From: a virus
Direction: 5' to 3' (one strand)
Length of the DNA stretch: 57,950 nt
IMG/VR virus record: IMGVR_UViG_3300042879_003295
Coordinates: 1-57,950 of that record
In this document: positions 1 to 7,703 of the stretch, one piece after another
How the letters are laid out: every line of letters begins with the position of its first letter
Numbering within the stretch: the first letter of the stretch is position 1
Notes under the pieces: model-generated
Seen by the model: only the letters and a program-made list of their open reading frames with translations
What the model was told of the DNA's origin: nothing
Databases searched by the model: none
Made by a program: the position numbers and the translations under genes

Positions 1-10
1 CGAATAGCAA

Positions 11-98
11 TACGAGTGCCTGGATTCGAACCAGGTCAAAGCCGCTAATCTGGCGGAAAGAGTTTATAAGACTCCTCTGACTACCAAGTCTCACTCGC
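11..98 (-). tRNA. tRNA with long variable arm; anticodon reads UAU by hand fold
   Basis: The minus strand folds as a tRNA: acceptor GCGAGTG (98-92) pairs with CACTCGT (18-12) followed by discriminator A (11). There is a D-loop TTGGTAG, a T-arm CCTGG-TTCGAAT-CCAGG, and an anticodon stem GGAGT/ACTCT around the loop CTTATAA (70-64). The variable region is about 23 nt with a CCGC/GCGG stem, so it looks like type II (Leu, Ser or Tyr class), yet anticodon positions 68-66 read UAU, an Ile(AUA) anticodon. The CCA end is not encoded. That this is a tRNA is fairly sure; the isotype is not. It lies just downstream of the Phd-like gene on the same strand. Confidence 0.8.
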
Positions 99-106
99 TC
101 TACGGT

Positions 107-280
107 TTATGATGCTTCGTTGTTACACTCAGTGTGTATTCGTACAAAGTCATCATCCGCAGGTATCATAACTGCTGCTCTACCATTCTCATCAATTATT
201 CCTAAACTTTCTCCGTTTTCCACTCTCTCAATCAGTTCGTCAAAACGTTCTTGAAATTCTTCCACCGTGAAAACTTCCAT
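107..280 (-). CDS. Phd/YefM-type antitoxin-like small protein (57 aa)
   Basis: An ATG (280-278) opens 57 codons ending TAA at 109-107. The protein starts MEVFTVEEFQERFDEL, continues with a glutamate-rich helix and VENGESLGI, then NGRAAVMIP, and has an acidic tail. This order (helix, conserved G-E, beta strand, N-G-R, A-V-hydrophobic-P) is the N-terminal DNA-binding half of Phd/YefM antitoxins, which repress their own operon and neutralise a toxin. The toxin-binding C-terminal part is very short, and no toxin gene sits beside it in this window. A composite promoter (296-331) lies directly upstream. An orphan antitoxin blocking a host toxin, or a small repressor, are both possible. Confidence 0.6.
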   Translation of the reverse strand: MEVFTVEEFQERFDELIERVENGESLGIIDENGRAAVMIPADDDFVRIHTECNNEAS

Positions 281-295
281 TCATTTCTTTTTCGG

Positions 296-331
296 TATTT
301 ATATTATAGCATCACTGCCCATAAACGGCAA
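296..331 (-). promoter_or_regulatory. composite sigma70-type and late promoter for the Phd-like gene
   Basis: On the minus strand TTGCCG (331-326), 17 bp, then TATAAT (308-303), preceded by TG one base upstream (extended -10). The T4-type late box TATAAATA (303-296) shares its first base with the end of the -10 box. The ATG at 280 follows 15 bp later. The site lies at the end of the 66-residue gene upstream. Confidence 0.55.
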
Positions 332-512
332 GATCAGCATACTCAATCTGCTCAGGATCAAGTTGAGCGGTGACAACTTCCAACACATTCATAAACTCCT
401 CAACAGTCTCACACTCAACCAGGCGCTCGCTGCCCTGATCGCTGAGAAGAAGGAAGGTGCGGGTGCATACATCAATCACAATGCCCTGAACGGTTTCTTG
501 TGCGGTGCTCAT
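312..512 (-). CDS. small acidic hypothetical protein (66 aa)
   Basis: A 66-codon frame begins MSTAQETVQGIVID and ends AVYGQ, with many acidic residues in the second half. I do not recognise a named family. It is first in a short unit behind the perfect sigma70-type promoter at 538-566, followed by the Phd-like gene and the tRNA, so early transcription is likely. No membrane segment or metal motif is visible. An overlapping frame on the plus strand (267-527) looks like a shadow, because the promoter and neighbours point the other way. Confidence 0.7.
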   Translation of the reverse strand: MSTAQETVQGIVIDVCTRTFLLLSDQGSERLVECETVEEFMNVLEVVTAQLDPEQIEYADLAVYGQ

Positions 513-537
513 CTGGTGTTCCGTTGATTACCCCCAT

Positions 538-566
538 ATTATAGGGCAGATGGGGGCGGGTGTCAA
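538..566 (-). promoter_or_regulatory. perfect sigma70-type early promoter
   Basis: The minus strand has TTGACA (566-561), exactly 17 bp, then TATAAT (543-538), full consensus for the bacterial housekeeping sigma. The -35 overlaps the stop codon of the fibre-assembly-like gene (565-563). A 7-bp inverted repeat CCCCCAT/ATGGGGG (531-537 and 550-556) straddles the -10 and could be an operator or a terminator remnant for the upstream gene. Confidence 0.75.
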
Positions 567-991
567 GGGGTCAATCCAAGAAGAGTTCTGAGTTCTTCTA
601 CAGTGAGACCTGATTGCGCCAACTTTTGCTCTGGAGTAAGTTCTGGTGGTGGTAATATTTCTTTGAGTTCCCAACTACCATCCCACGTTAGATAAAATCC
701 TTCTGGGACTTCAGGTGGGACTTCTTTTGTTGCATTTTCTGGTGAAATTAGAGGATCTTGATGATAGATTACATTTCCAGTATCGGTACTATAGTAAACT
801 CCACTACAATTATCAATAATACTCCAAGAAGATCCATCAAATACTGGAACCTCAGATTCATCACATTCTGGTGGTTCCAGTTCTGTTGCATACGCAGGAA
901 TTAGAAATACTCCAGGTTCTAATGGGGATTCATCTGCATCCGAAGAACCAAGATAGACTTTATAATCGGGATGATAGTGATAAATTTTCAT
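563..991 (-). CDS. tail fibre assembly-like protein (142 aa)
   Basis: It follows the collar-domain tail fibre gene by about 10 bp on the same strand, the usual place for a fibre chaperone. The N-terminus resembles small fibre-associated proteins of Tfa type (MKIYHYHPDYKVYLGSSDAD, residues 1-20). The middle is rich in Pro, Glu and Trp. The end, ELTPEQKLAQSGLTVEELRT (about residues 118-137), is a pattern seen at the C-termini of phage fibre-assembly proteins. It probably helps fold or attach the fibre upstream. The assignment rests on position and this tail motif. Confidence 0.55.
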   Translation of the reverse strand: MKIYHYHPDYKVYLGSSDADESPLEPGVFLIPAYATELEPPECDESEVPVFDGSSWSIIDNCSGVYYSTDTGNVIYHQDPLISPENATKEVPPEVPEGFYLTWDGSWELKEILPPPELTPEQKLAQSGLTVEELRTLLGLTP

Positions 992-1000
992 AATACTTTA

Positions 1001-1966
1001 TTAATATTTTATACAAGCAAGAAGAGCAATGTTACGAGAACGAGTTTCTGTACCTGTTCTAGCACTTGGTGAGTTTGCTGAATTAAAGTTCAGTAAAGAC
1101 CCAGTTGCGGAAGTATCATACTGTGGAGAACTTAAAAAAGTTGACCCATCAATTGTACTTCCAGTAAATGCTCCCGTAATATTACCCCTTACAACAGCAT
1201 ATGTTGCTGTTAAACTACCAGTAATTTGTTGCATTTGATCTGCTTGAGCAGATCCAAAAACTCTTGCACTATCAATTCCACGACCATCATCCCATCCTCT
1301 TGGGAATTCACCTCTTAAGTCTGGAACACTAAAAGAAGAACCACTTCCACCAAAAGTATATCCGATTGCAGAAAATAATGCAGAATAAGTTCCAGTACTT
1401 AATGATGCACCATTTGCTTTTAACCACCCAGATGGTGCGGTATTTCTAGCAAAAAATTGTACCGCTCCTGGAGGAATTGACAGATAACCTCCAGAATTAT
1501 CTGTAACTGAACTAACTCCAGAAATTGTATCCGTAATTCCATTAATAGTAACTGAAGAAGATCCTACAGTTAGAATACCAGTGATTCTCGCGTTTCCATT
1601 AACAATTATTGATGTAGTAGTAACAATTCCTGCAGAAAAACCTCCTGTTCCACTTCTAAGTACTATCTGTCCACCTATATTATCAGGTGTTCCACCAACA
1701 CTTGATGCAGTTAAGTATGTTGTAGTATCAACTGACCCATCTCCCTTTAAAAATTGGTTGGAAGTCCCATTTTTTCTAGCAAAAGAATTGGCAGAAAGGT
1801 TTCCACCAGTGTCTAAATTTCCACCAATAGTGGCATTTCCAAGTATTTCACAATCTCCAGAAATACTAGTATCGCCAAGTATTTCAGAATCTCCAGAAAC
1901 ACTGGAATTTCCATAAGTTTGAGTGCCGTTATTAAATACGACTTGATCGTTAAAAACGTTTGACAT
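1001..1966 (-). CDS. tail fibre with phage tail collar domain (321 aa)
   Basis: Residues 20-60 hold short repeats of the type SGDSEILGDTS and IGGNLDTGG, typical of a trimeric beta-structured shaft. Around residues 165-235 is a tail collar domain: PPGAVQFFARNTAPSGWLKA, then SALFSAIGYTFGGSG and VPDLRGEFPRGWDDGRG. The end is Ser/Thr/Gly-rich, ending NIALLACIKY. Collar-domain fibres are short tail fibre or receptor-binding proteins. Its ATG overlaps the previous stop by one base (TAATG), so it is translationally coupled to the small baseplate gene upstream. Confidence 0.85.
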   Translation of the reverse strand: MSNVFNDQVVFNNGTQTYGNSSVSGDSEILGDTSISGDCEILGNATIGGNLDTGGNLSANSFARKNGTSNQFLKGDGSVDTTTYLTASSVGGTPDNIGGQIVLRSGTGGFSAGIVTTTSIIVNGNARITGILTVGSSSVTINGITDTISGVSSVTDNSGGYLSIPPGAVQFFARNTAPSGWLKANGASLSTGTYSALFSAIGYTFGGSGSSFSVPDLRGEFPRGWDDGRGIDSARVFGSAQADQMQQITGSLTATYAVVRGNITGAFTGSTIDGSTFLSSPQYDTSATGSLLNFNSANSPSARTGTETRSRNIALLACIKY

Positions 1967-2508
1967 TAGAATGGACCACCACTAAATCCTTCTGCAACAG
2001 CATCTACATAAGTTCCTGCAAAACAAATATCACCAAAAGTAGATCCTGGAGGGGCAAGATTTCCCATCAGAGCATCACAAGATGCTTCTTGCCCCTGAAT
2101 TAAGAACCTACCACCTTGTTTAATGTTGACATCTTTACCAGCAACAATATCAACGTTTTCATCAGCATCAATCACAATATTCTTTGCACGAATTCTCACT
2201 GCTCCGTTTTTTTCTGCAGTTATACAAATGTCTCCATTCTTTCCAACAATTGTAATATCTACACCAGTTGATTTTGCTTTTTGTCCAGCAACAATCTCGA
2301 CAGATCCATCATTATAAATTTTATAAATTCCACCCTCACTTAGTCCACAAAGACTTACATCTTTATTGTCCGTTACACCATAAAGAGTATAGACTTCAGT
2401 TCCGTTTGTCCCCATTTGAGGATTGTTTAGGTCTATACGGAACTTAGGACCAAAAGAATTGATGCTTCTTTGATGCCATTTTTGATTACTCTTAGGTCTT
2501 TCTGCCAT
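1966..2508 (-). CDS. small baseplate structural protein, gp5 beta-helix-like (180 aa)
   Basis: The middle third is a run of short alternating strands (ITIVGKNGDICITAEKNGAV, then IRAKNIVIDADENVDIVAGK) like the triple beta-helix or OB-type needle at the C-terminus of T4 gp5. It lies directly after the gp5-like gene, its start abutting the gp5 stop. I infer that the needle part of gp5 is carried here as a separate chain. The C-terminus has two Cys and a Gly-rich end. No enzymatic motif is seen. Confidence 0.6.
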   Translation of the reverse strand: MAERPKSNQKWHQRSINSFGPKFRIDLNNPQMGTNGTEVYTLYGVTDNKDVSLCGLSEGGIYKIYNDGSVEIVAGQKAKSTGVDITIVGKNGDICITAEKNGAVRIRAKNIVIDADENVDIVAGKDVNIKQGGRFLIQGQEASCDALMGNLAPPGSTFGDICFAGTYVDAVAEGFSGGPF

Positions 2509-4497
2509 TTACTTTAAGATACAATCTACAACGTTAATTATTTCACCTTGGAATTCCTGCTCTTCTATGAGAATTGGTCTTAGAAGTGCTCCTGATCCAT
2601 CCGACTTAATTCTTATATCTGGATCATCATCCAATCTAACGGTATTTAGAGGCGTAACCCTAGTGACTCTACCATCTAGTGTCTTAATTCTATACCTATT
2701 TCCAAACTTGTCTAATCCTTGATCACTATCACTGTATCCATTTCCACCATCAAGAATAGAAACTCCGTCAAGAATATAATTCCTTCTTCTATCAAAGTTA
2801 TAGTTTTCACCTTCAGAAACCAGATAAATTTCTGTTACTTGTCCACTATCATTAATAATTGATCTTGCCTGAGCACCATATCCTTGACCACATTCATCAT
2901 AAATCTCAACAAATGGTGGATATTCATATCCTGATCCAGAATTAATAATTCTAACTCCGATAATACTTGCAGTCGCATCTCGACCAATGCCACTATAAGC
3001 ACCAAAAATAGGAATAGCAGAACATCCTTGTCCTCCACCACCAAATATATTGATGGTTGGTGGTTCGCAAATTACTGGTGGTCCCGTAAAACATCCACCA
3101 AGAGGAGTTCTTGTTCCTGGATTACGAGTTCCTGAATTAAAGATATCAAATCCACCTAGTACACTGTCAGAAAGAGATTTAGCAACATTTGCCTGTTGTA
3201 GTATTTGATCAAATGGTGTTCCTGGAACATTGATTGGTCCTTGTCCGATTACCCACTGAGTAACTCCACTTCCTCCTGATGGACTTTGACCACAAGCAAG
3301 TGAAGGATCTCCACCAGATAATCCATCAACTGCTCCACGTAGAGTTCCTTCGATACTAAATCCACCAAAGAACTGAAGAATTGGACCTACAGCACCAATC
3401 AAACCACTCATTGCACCAGCAATGTTTCCAATAATATCATTTACTAATGCTCCAGTAAATTGATTAGCAGCACAAGCAACAAATCTCTGAACGTTATTGA
3501 CTACTCCCTGCAGTGCTGACTTGATAATTCCACCTAATCCATTAATAATAGTATTACTTATGCAAGGAATAGCATTCTGAATTGCCTTAATTGGAGCAGC
3601 CATTGCCTTCTGTGCTGCAACTCCTGCTAAGTGAGCACAAGGAGCACACTGTGTAGCAGCAAGAACAAGTCTATAAACTAAATCATATAAAAGTTTTAAA
3701 CCCTTATTAAAAAGAGGTGCAAGAGTTTTAAATAACTTATTGACCATATTGGTTACAAGTCCACTCACAATGGACTGAACTTTACCAACGATAATATCAA
3801 TTTCTCTATTAATAGTTTGCTGAATCTGTGCTGATGTATTGGTAATGTCAGCATTTAGATTTTGTACTCTACTGACTAAGTTACCAATTTCTGTTGAGAT
3901 TTTACTTGTTACACTTCCTTTACTGGGAGATGCTAACTGAACCTTATCTCCAATTGCACTGAAATAAGAGATTTCTCCATTTCCAATACTCTTTGCTTGT
4001 GCTGGAGAAACAGTTCTTGGACTTTTTTGTGAGGCAGAATTTTGTTCATTAGATTCATTCTTCTGAACACCACCATTTGGTTCCTTGATTTGATCACTAT
4101 ATCCTGTAAAAGGTTGGAAAGGACCTTCATAATCTGTCGAAGGAACTTGAGAAGTTCTTCCAAATGTTGATAGAACAACAGGGATTTGAGCATTATCACC
4201 ATCTAGGAAAAATCCAAAAACAGTGTCTCCAGGTTGTAACTTTACATCCGTTGCAACGTTTGCAGCACCACTACCAGCAGTTGTAGGAATAAGAACTTGT
4301 GCCCAAGGCAGATCATCATTAGGTAATTCTTTTTCACTATACGGATGATACCCTAGAATTCTAACCTTAGTTCTATTTCCCCATCCAGCACCCCCTGCCT
4401 GCCCACCCTGAGCACCGATAGGAGGAATCTGACCGATCCACCAACGAAATCCGTCTCTGCCTAGAAAATTACTTTTAAGTAGTGATTCGTCGATCAT
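2509..4497 (-). CDS. 5: baseplate hub gp5-like protein (662 aa)
   Basis: The N-terminus (residues 1-110) resembles the OB-fold of T4 gp5 and phage gpV-type spike proteins: FRWWIGQIPP, KVRILGYHPYS, ELPNDDLPWAQVLIP, and LQPGDTVFGFFLDGDNAQIP. Residues 190-400 are helical and Ala-rich, with several Cys (CAPCAH). The C-terminal third is Gly-rich with repeated GSGYEYPP-like and GGNGYSD-like units. I see no lysozyme domain; cell-wall enzymes appear instead in the 618-residue neighbour. It overlaps the gp27-like gene by four bases (ATGA). Confidence 0.75.
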   Translation of the reverse strand: MIDESLLKSNFLGRDGFRWWIGQIPPIGAQGGQAGGAGWGNRTKVRILGYHPYSEKELPNDDLPWAQVLIPTTAGSGAANVATDVKLQPGDTVFGFFLDGDNAQIPVVLSTFGRTSQVPSTDYEGPFQPFTGYSDQIKEPNGGVQKNESNEQNSASQKSPRTVSPAQAKSIGNGEISYFSAIGDKVQLASPSKGSVTSKISTEIGNLVSRVQNLNADITNTSAQIQQTINREIDIIVGKVQSIVSGLVTNMVNKLFKTLAPLFNKGLKLLYDLVYRLVLAATQCAPCAHLAGVAAQKAMAAPIKAIQNAIPCISNTIINGLGGIIKSALQGVVNNVQRFVACAANQFTGALVNDIIGNIAGAMSGLIGAVGPILQFFGGFSIEGTLRGAVDGLSGGDPSLACGQSPSGGSGVTQWVIGQGPINVPGTPFDQILQQANVAKSLSDSVLGGFDIFNSGTRNPGTRTPLGGCFTGPPVICEPPTINIFGGGGQGCSAIPIFGAYSGIGRDATASIIGVRIINSGSGYEYPPFVEIYDECGQGYGAQARSIINDSGQVTEIYLVSEGENYNFDRRRNYILDGVSILDGGNGYSDSDQGLDKFGNRYRIKTLDGRVTRVTPLNTVRLDDDPDIRIKSDGSGALLRPILIEEQEFQGEIINVVDCILK

Positions 4498-5846
4498 TTC
4501 TTATTATTAGCTCCGTATCTACCAAAAGTATCTCTAATAAGTTTCATCGATGTATAAGATGATTCAGAGTCAAAGTGATGGCATAGTTCCTTAATCATAT
4601 ATAGACCGCTTTGCTCCTGATCATACTCTTCCTTATCTCCCGATGAAATTTTAGGGAAATGACAATTAATAATGTCTCCAGCCGAAAGATTTGTGTTTAG
4701 AGGGATGAGCATATCAACTGCCTGTGTAAACAAGACATTATATCTCATCAAAGATTGTGATTGATATTTAAAAGGATCTGCATTTTCATCAGTCGAAACA
4801 TCTTTCTCCATTGTACCAATGTCAAGGCATTGTGTAATAATTCTAGTTGGAGTGTCTCCTAAACTCTTTCCATCAGAACCAGATAACTTAGGAAGTTTAA
4901 GTTTATCTCCCAGATTTTTTGCCTTGCCTACATAATCTTCGAGTTTAAAGATACCTTTTTGAGGATCTGTAAACTCAAACGTAAGTGGGTTATAAAACAT
5001 ACGATAACTTGAGTATGTTCCTAATCTTAATTTCTCGATTAGATTTTGATTTTTATCAGTAGTAAAATCTAAAATATTAAAATCACTGTTTTCCTGTTTA
5101 CCTTCAGTATCATAAGTTTCTTGGGCACCTGATAGTGTATAAGTTGCTTTTGATTCTTGTCCCATTAAACCATCAATAGATCTAAACTGAAATCCATCTT
5201 TGGTTTGATAAAAAACAAATCCTGCTGTTCCATCACCAGATGTATCACCAGGAACTGCTTTTGCTGATAACCAAGTGCAAACAGTGAATGGCTTTCTCAG
5301 ATTACCAATAAATCCATATTTGTTTTGAGTCTTATCCAATTTTCCTATTTTTTTAGTCCTTAGGACATTTTCTAGAATACTTCTAATAGAAGCATCAATT
5401 GTCGAACTAGTTGGATATTTTTTTGTAACTCTTACTGTTTCGTTTGTGATCGCTTCTCTTGATGTTAAATTTAGTAAGAATGATTCTGATTGTGGATTAG
5501 ATATAACTTCAGTAATACTCGAAACGTAAAAATAATCATCCACCTTAGAAAAATCTAGTGGTTTATTCTTATCAGAATTAGCGGCAACTTTTATTGATAC
5601 TCTTTCTCCACCTCTTAAAGGTAGACCATTGTAGATAGATTGTCTAGCGCCATCTGGAGTTCCTTCTTTATCTGGCGCCTGAATACTGTTGCCATCGTTT
5701 ACAACTCTAATTTTTGCAGTAATCGTTGGTGAAAAAATGTCTTCATAATAATCAAACGCAATGATACCACCTTTGATATCAACGATTCTTTTTTGATCGT
5801 TTGATTCTATGAAAGCTTTTTCATATGTAGATTTTTTTGTTGACAT
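4494..5846 (-). CDS. 27: gp27-like baseplate hub protein (450 aa)
   Basis: Lies between the gp5-like and the cell-wall hydrolase genes with four- and one-base overlaps, which is the T4 hub order. The N-terminus (residues 5-60, AFIESNDQKRIVDIKGGIIA then FDYYEDIFSPTITAKIRV) reads like the first beta barrel of gp27/gpD-type hub proteins. The size is somewhat larger than T4 gp27 (391 aa). Residues 375-435 contain a likely second barrel (LIPLNTNLSAGDIINCHFP, YMIKELCHHFD). The name is inferred from gene order and fold-like pattern. Confidence 0.6.
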   Translation of the reverse strand: MSTKKSTYEKAFIESNDQKRIVDIKGGIIAFDYYEDIFSPTITAKIRVVNDGNSIQAPDKEGTPDGARQSIYNGLPLRGGERVSIKVAANSDKNKPLDFSKVDDYFYVSSITEVISNPQSESFLLNLTSREAITNETVRVTKKYPTSSTIDASIRSILENVLRTKKIGKLDKTQNKYGFIGNLRKPFTVCTWLSAKAVPGDTSGDGTAGFVFYQTKDGFQFRSIDGLMGQESKATYTLSGAQETYDTEGKQENSDFNILDFTTDKNQNLIEKLRLGTYSSYRMFYNPLTFEFTDPQKGIFKLEDYVGKAKNLGDKLKLPKLSGSDGKSLGDTPTRIITQCLDIGTMEKDVSTDENADPFKYQSQSLMRYNVLFTQAVDMLIPLNTNLSAGDIINCHFPKISSGDKEEYDQEQSGLYMIKELCHHFDSESSYTSMKLIRDTFGRYGANNKK

Positions 5847-7702
5847 CAGAGATATGAGAGTTCTACTAAAAGTCTATTTTTTATAAAGGTATTTAACAGT
5901 TCTGATTGACCTTTTGCAGATCCTGAAGAAATCGCAGATACTCCTGCTGAACCACCACCTCCACCATAACCTGGTGGAACTGCCGCACCAGATGCTGGAA
6001 ATTCTGCAAAAACAACTTCACCTTCTCTTGATGGAGTAATTGATCCAGAAACATTTTGTTGTTGCATAGCAGTAAACTGTCCTGGTGCAACTCCTGCTGC
6101 TCTTTGTGCATCTGGTAAAAACTTTTTATAGTTGCCATCAGTAAAACCAGACCAAGCAGTTATTCCTTGACTTTCATAAATCATCTTCGCTGCTTTTGCA
6201 TTTAATAAAGGATCATATAATTGCTGTGGGGAGGTTATTCCAATCTTTCTCAAATTAGCAGCGTGAACTGGCCAACGAATCTGCCAGAGACCATACACTT
6301 CAGTATCAGATCTCATAGATGTGGATTTTCCACGAGATTCTTGCATAGCAACTGCACCCATAAGAACATCCAAAGGACCACTATATCCTGCAACATTAAC
6401 TTGTTTAGTCATACCAACTTGTTTTGCAAGCGAAACTAATTGTGCAGTTGATAATGTTCCTCCAGAAGGTGCTGGTTGACCCATCAAAGTTTGTTGTGGA
6501 GTTGGATTTGCAATTGTTGCTGGTTGTGATGTTTGAGTAACTTTAACATTTCCACCACCTCTAACATAATTGTCAATTTGTGATGCAGGATTAACTTTAC
6601 CAGTAATAGTTCCATTCCAACCACTCCCCAACTCAAAGTGTAAGTGAGGTCCAGTTGAGACTCCAGTACTCCCAACCTTACCAATTACAGTTGCTGCGCC
6701 AGACTCATTTTTAATTCTTGTCCCTTCACTAACATTAATTTGACTCAAATGACCATATAAACTATAAGTTCCATCATCGTGTTTAATAACAACATATTTT
6801 CCCCAACCACTTCTTCCTAGATCTCTAGTTTCAACAACTGTTCCAGGTTTAATAACAGATATGGGAGTTCCTGCTTGCCAAGGTCCACCAGAAATATCAA
6901 CACCACCATGATTAGTAGAAGCGCCAGCAGTTGGTCTTGTTCTAGGACCATAACCAGAATATATGTAAGGAGAAGCTTTTGCTCCACCAGTCGCAGCCAT
7001 AGATGGTCCCATATACGATGGGGGAAGCGATGCACCACTTTGTTCTTGTGGTGTTGGTTCTGTTGTTTCTTGAGGAGTTACATCTTCAAGTTTTAAATCA
7101 TCAAAAAGACCAAATCCTTTCTCAAATTCTGCAGACATCAAACCAAATTGTTTTTCGAGTTCATTCATTCCTTTCTGAACTTCTCCTGGAAGCGCAGCAA
7201 AATTAAAATCTGCAATTTGCATCGAAACGTTTTTTATTGTATCTCCAAAAGATACAACTGCTCGATAAGCTGCTCCTACAAAATTACTCAAAGAAGTCCA
7301 CAAAGATTCCATTCTCGCATAAAATGTTTGTCCCCACTTTATCCAAGTTGGTAGATTGGATAAAATCCATCCAATTGCCAAGCTACTAATAAAATCCATG
7401 ATTCTTCCTAAGAATCCCTTTCCAGGAGCACTTAATCTAACTCTTGCTGCTCCAGGTCTTCTTATTGTGAGTCTTGCTGCTTCAAATGCCTCTTTTTGCT
7501 CCTTTCTGTTTAGAGCCTCTATTTTTCTAGTATTGACTAACTGCCTGTTTCTAAAAATTTCTGATCTAATTTTAGTACGACGCTCAAAAACTTTATTAAT
7601 TTTACTAAAAGATTTCTTTGTGGCAAAAATACTAGATTTAATTGCCGATGTTTGTTGTAGTAAATCTTCCGTTGATTTTGTGAATCCTGATACAATTGCC
7701 AT
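5846..7702 (-). CDS. baseplate hub protein with M23 peptidase and lysozyme-like domains (618 aa)
   Basis: Order: basic N-terminal helix (1-90), hydrophobic segment about 97-118 (GFLGRIMDFISSLAIGWILS), a long linker, then an M23 zinc peptidase at about 245-360 with NHGGVDIS (zinc His and Asp), YGHLS and GPHLHFELG. A transglycosylase/lysozyme-like region follows at about 420-530, with AVAMQESRGKS (possible catalytic Glu), YGLWQIRWPVH and NAKAAKMIYES. The C-terminus is Gly-rich. Together these could cut peptide and glycan bonds when the tail crosses the host wall. It sits in the hub operon between gp27-like and a 538-residue structural gene. Confidence 0.8.
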   Translation of the reverse strand: MAIVSGFTKSTEDLLQQTSAIKSSIFATKKSFSKINKVFERRTKIRSEIFRNRQLVNTRKIEALNRKEQKEAFEAARLTIRRPGAARVRLSAPGKGFLGRIMDFISSLAIGWILSNLPTWIKWGQTFYARMESLWTSLSNFVGAAYRAVVSFGDTIKNVSMQIADFNFAALPGEVQKGMNELEKQFGLMSAEFEKGFGLFDDLKLEDVTPQETTEPTPQEQSGASLPPSYMGPSMAATGGAKASPYIYSGYGPRTRPTAGASTNHGGVDISGGPWQAGTPISVIKPGTVVETRDLGRSGWGKYVVIKHDDGTYSLYGHLSQINVSEGTRIKNESGAATVIGKVGSTGVSTGPHLHFELGSGWNGTITGKVNPASQIDNYVRGGGNVKVTQTSQPATIANPTPQQTLMGQPAPSGGTLSTAQLVSLAKQVGMTKQVNVAGYSGPLDVLMGAVAMQESRGKSTSMRSDTEVYGLWQIRWPVHAANLRKIGITSPQQLYDPLLNAKAAKMIYESQGITAWSGFTDGNYKKFLPDAQRAAGVAPGQFTAMQQQNVSGSITPSREGEVVFAEFPASGAAVPPGYGGGGGSAGVSAISSGSAKGQSELLNTFIKNRLLVELSYL

Positions 7703-7703
7703 A

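Noticed and set aside
531-556. CCCCCAT/ATGGGGG hairpin as a terminator for the fibre-assembly gene
   Set aside because: No T tract follows on either strand, and it straddles a perfect -10 box, so an operator or chance repeat is more likely.
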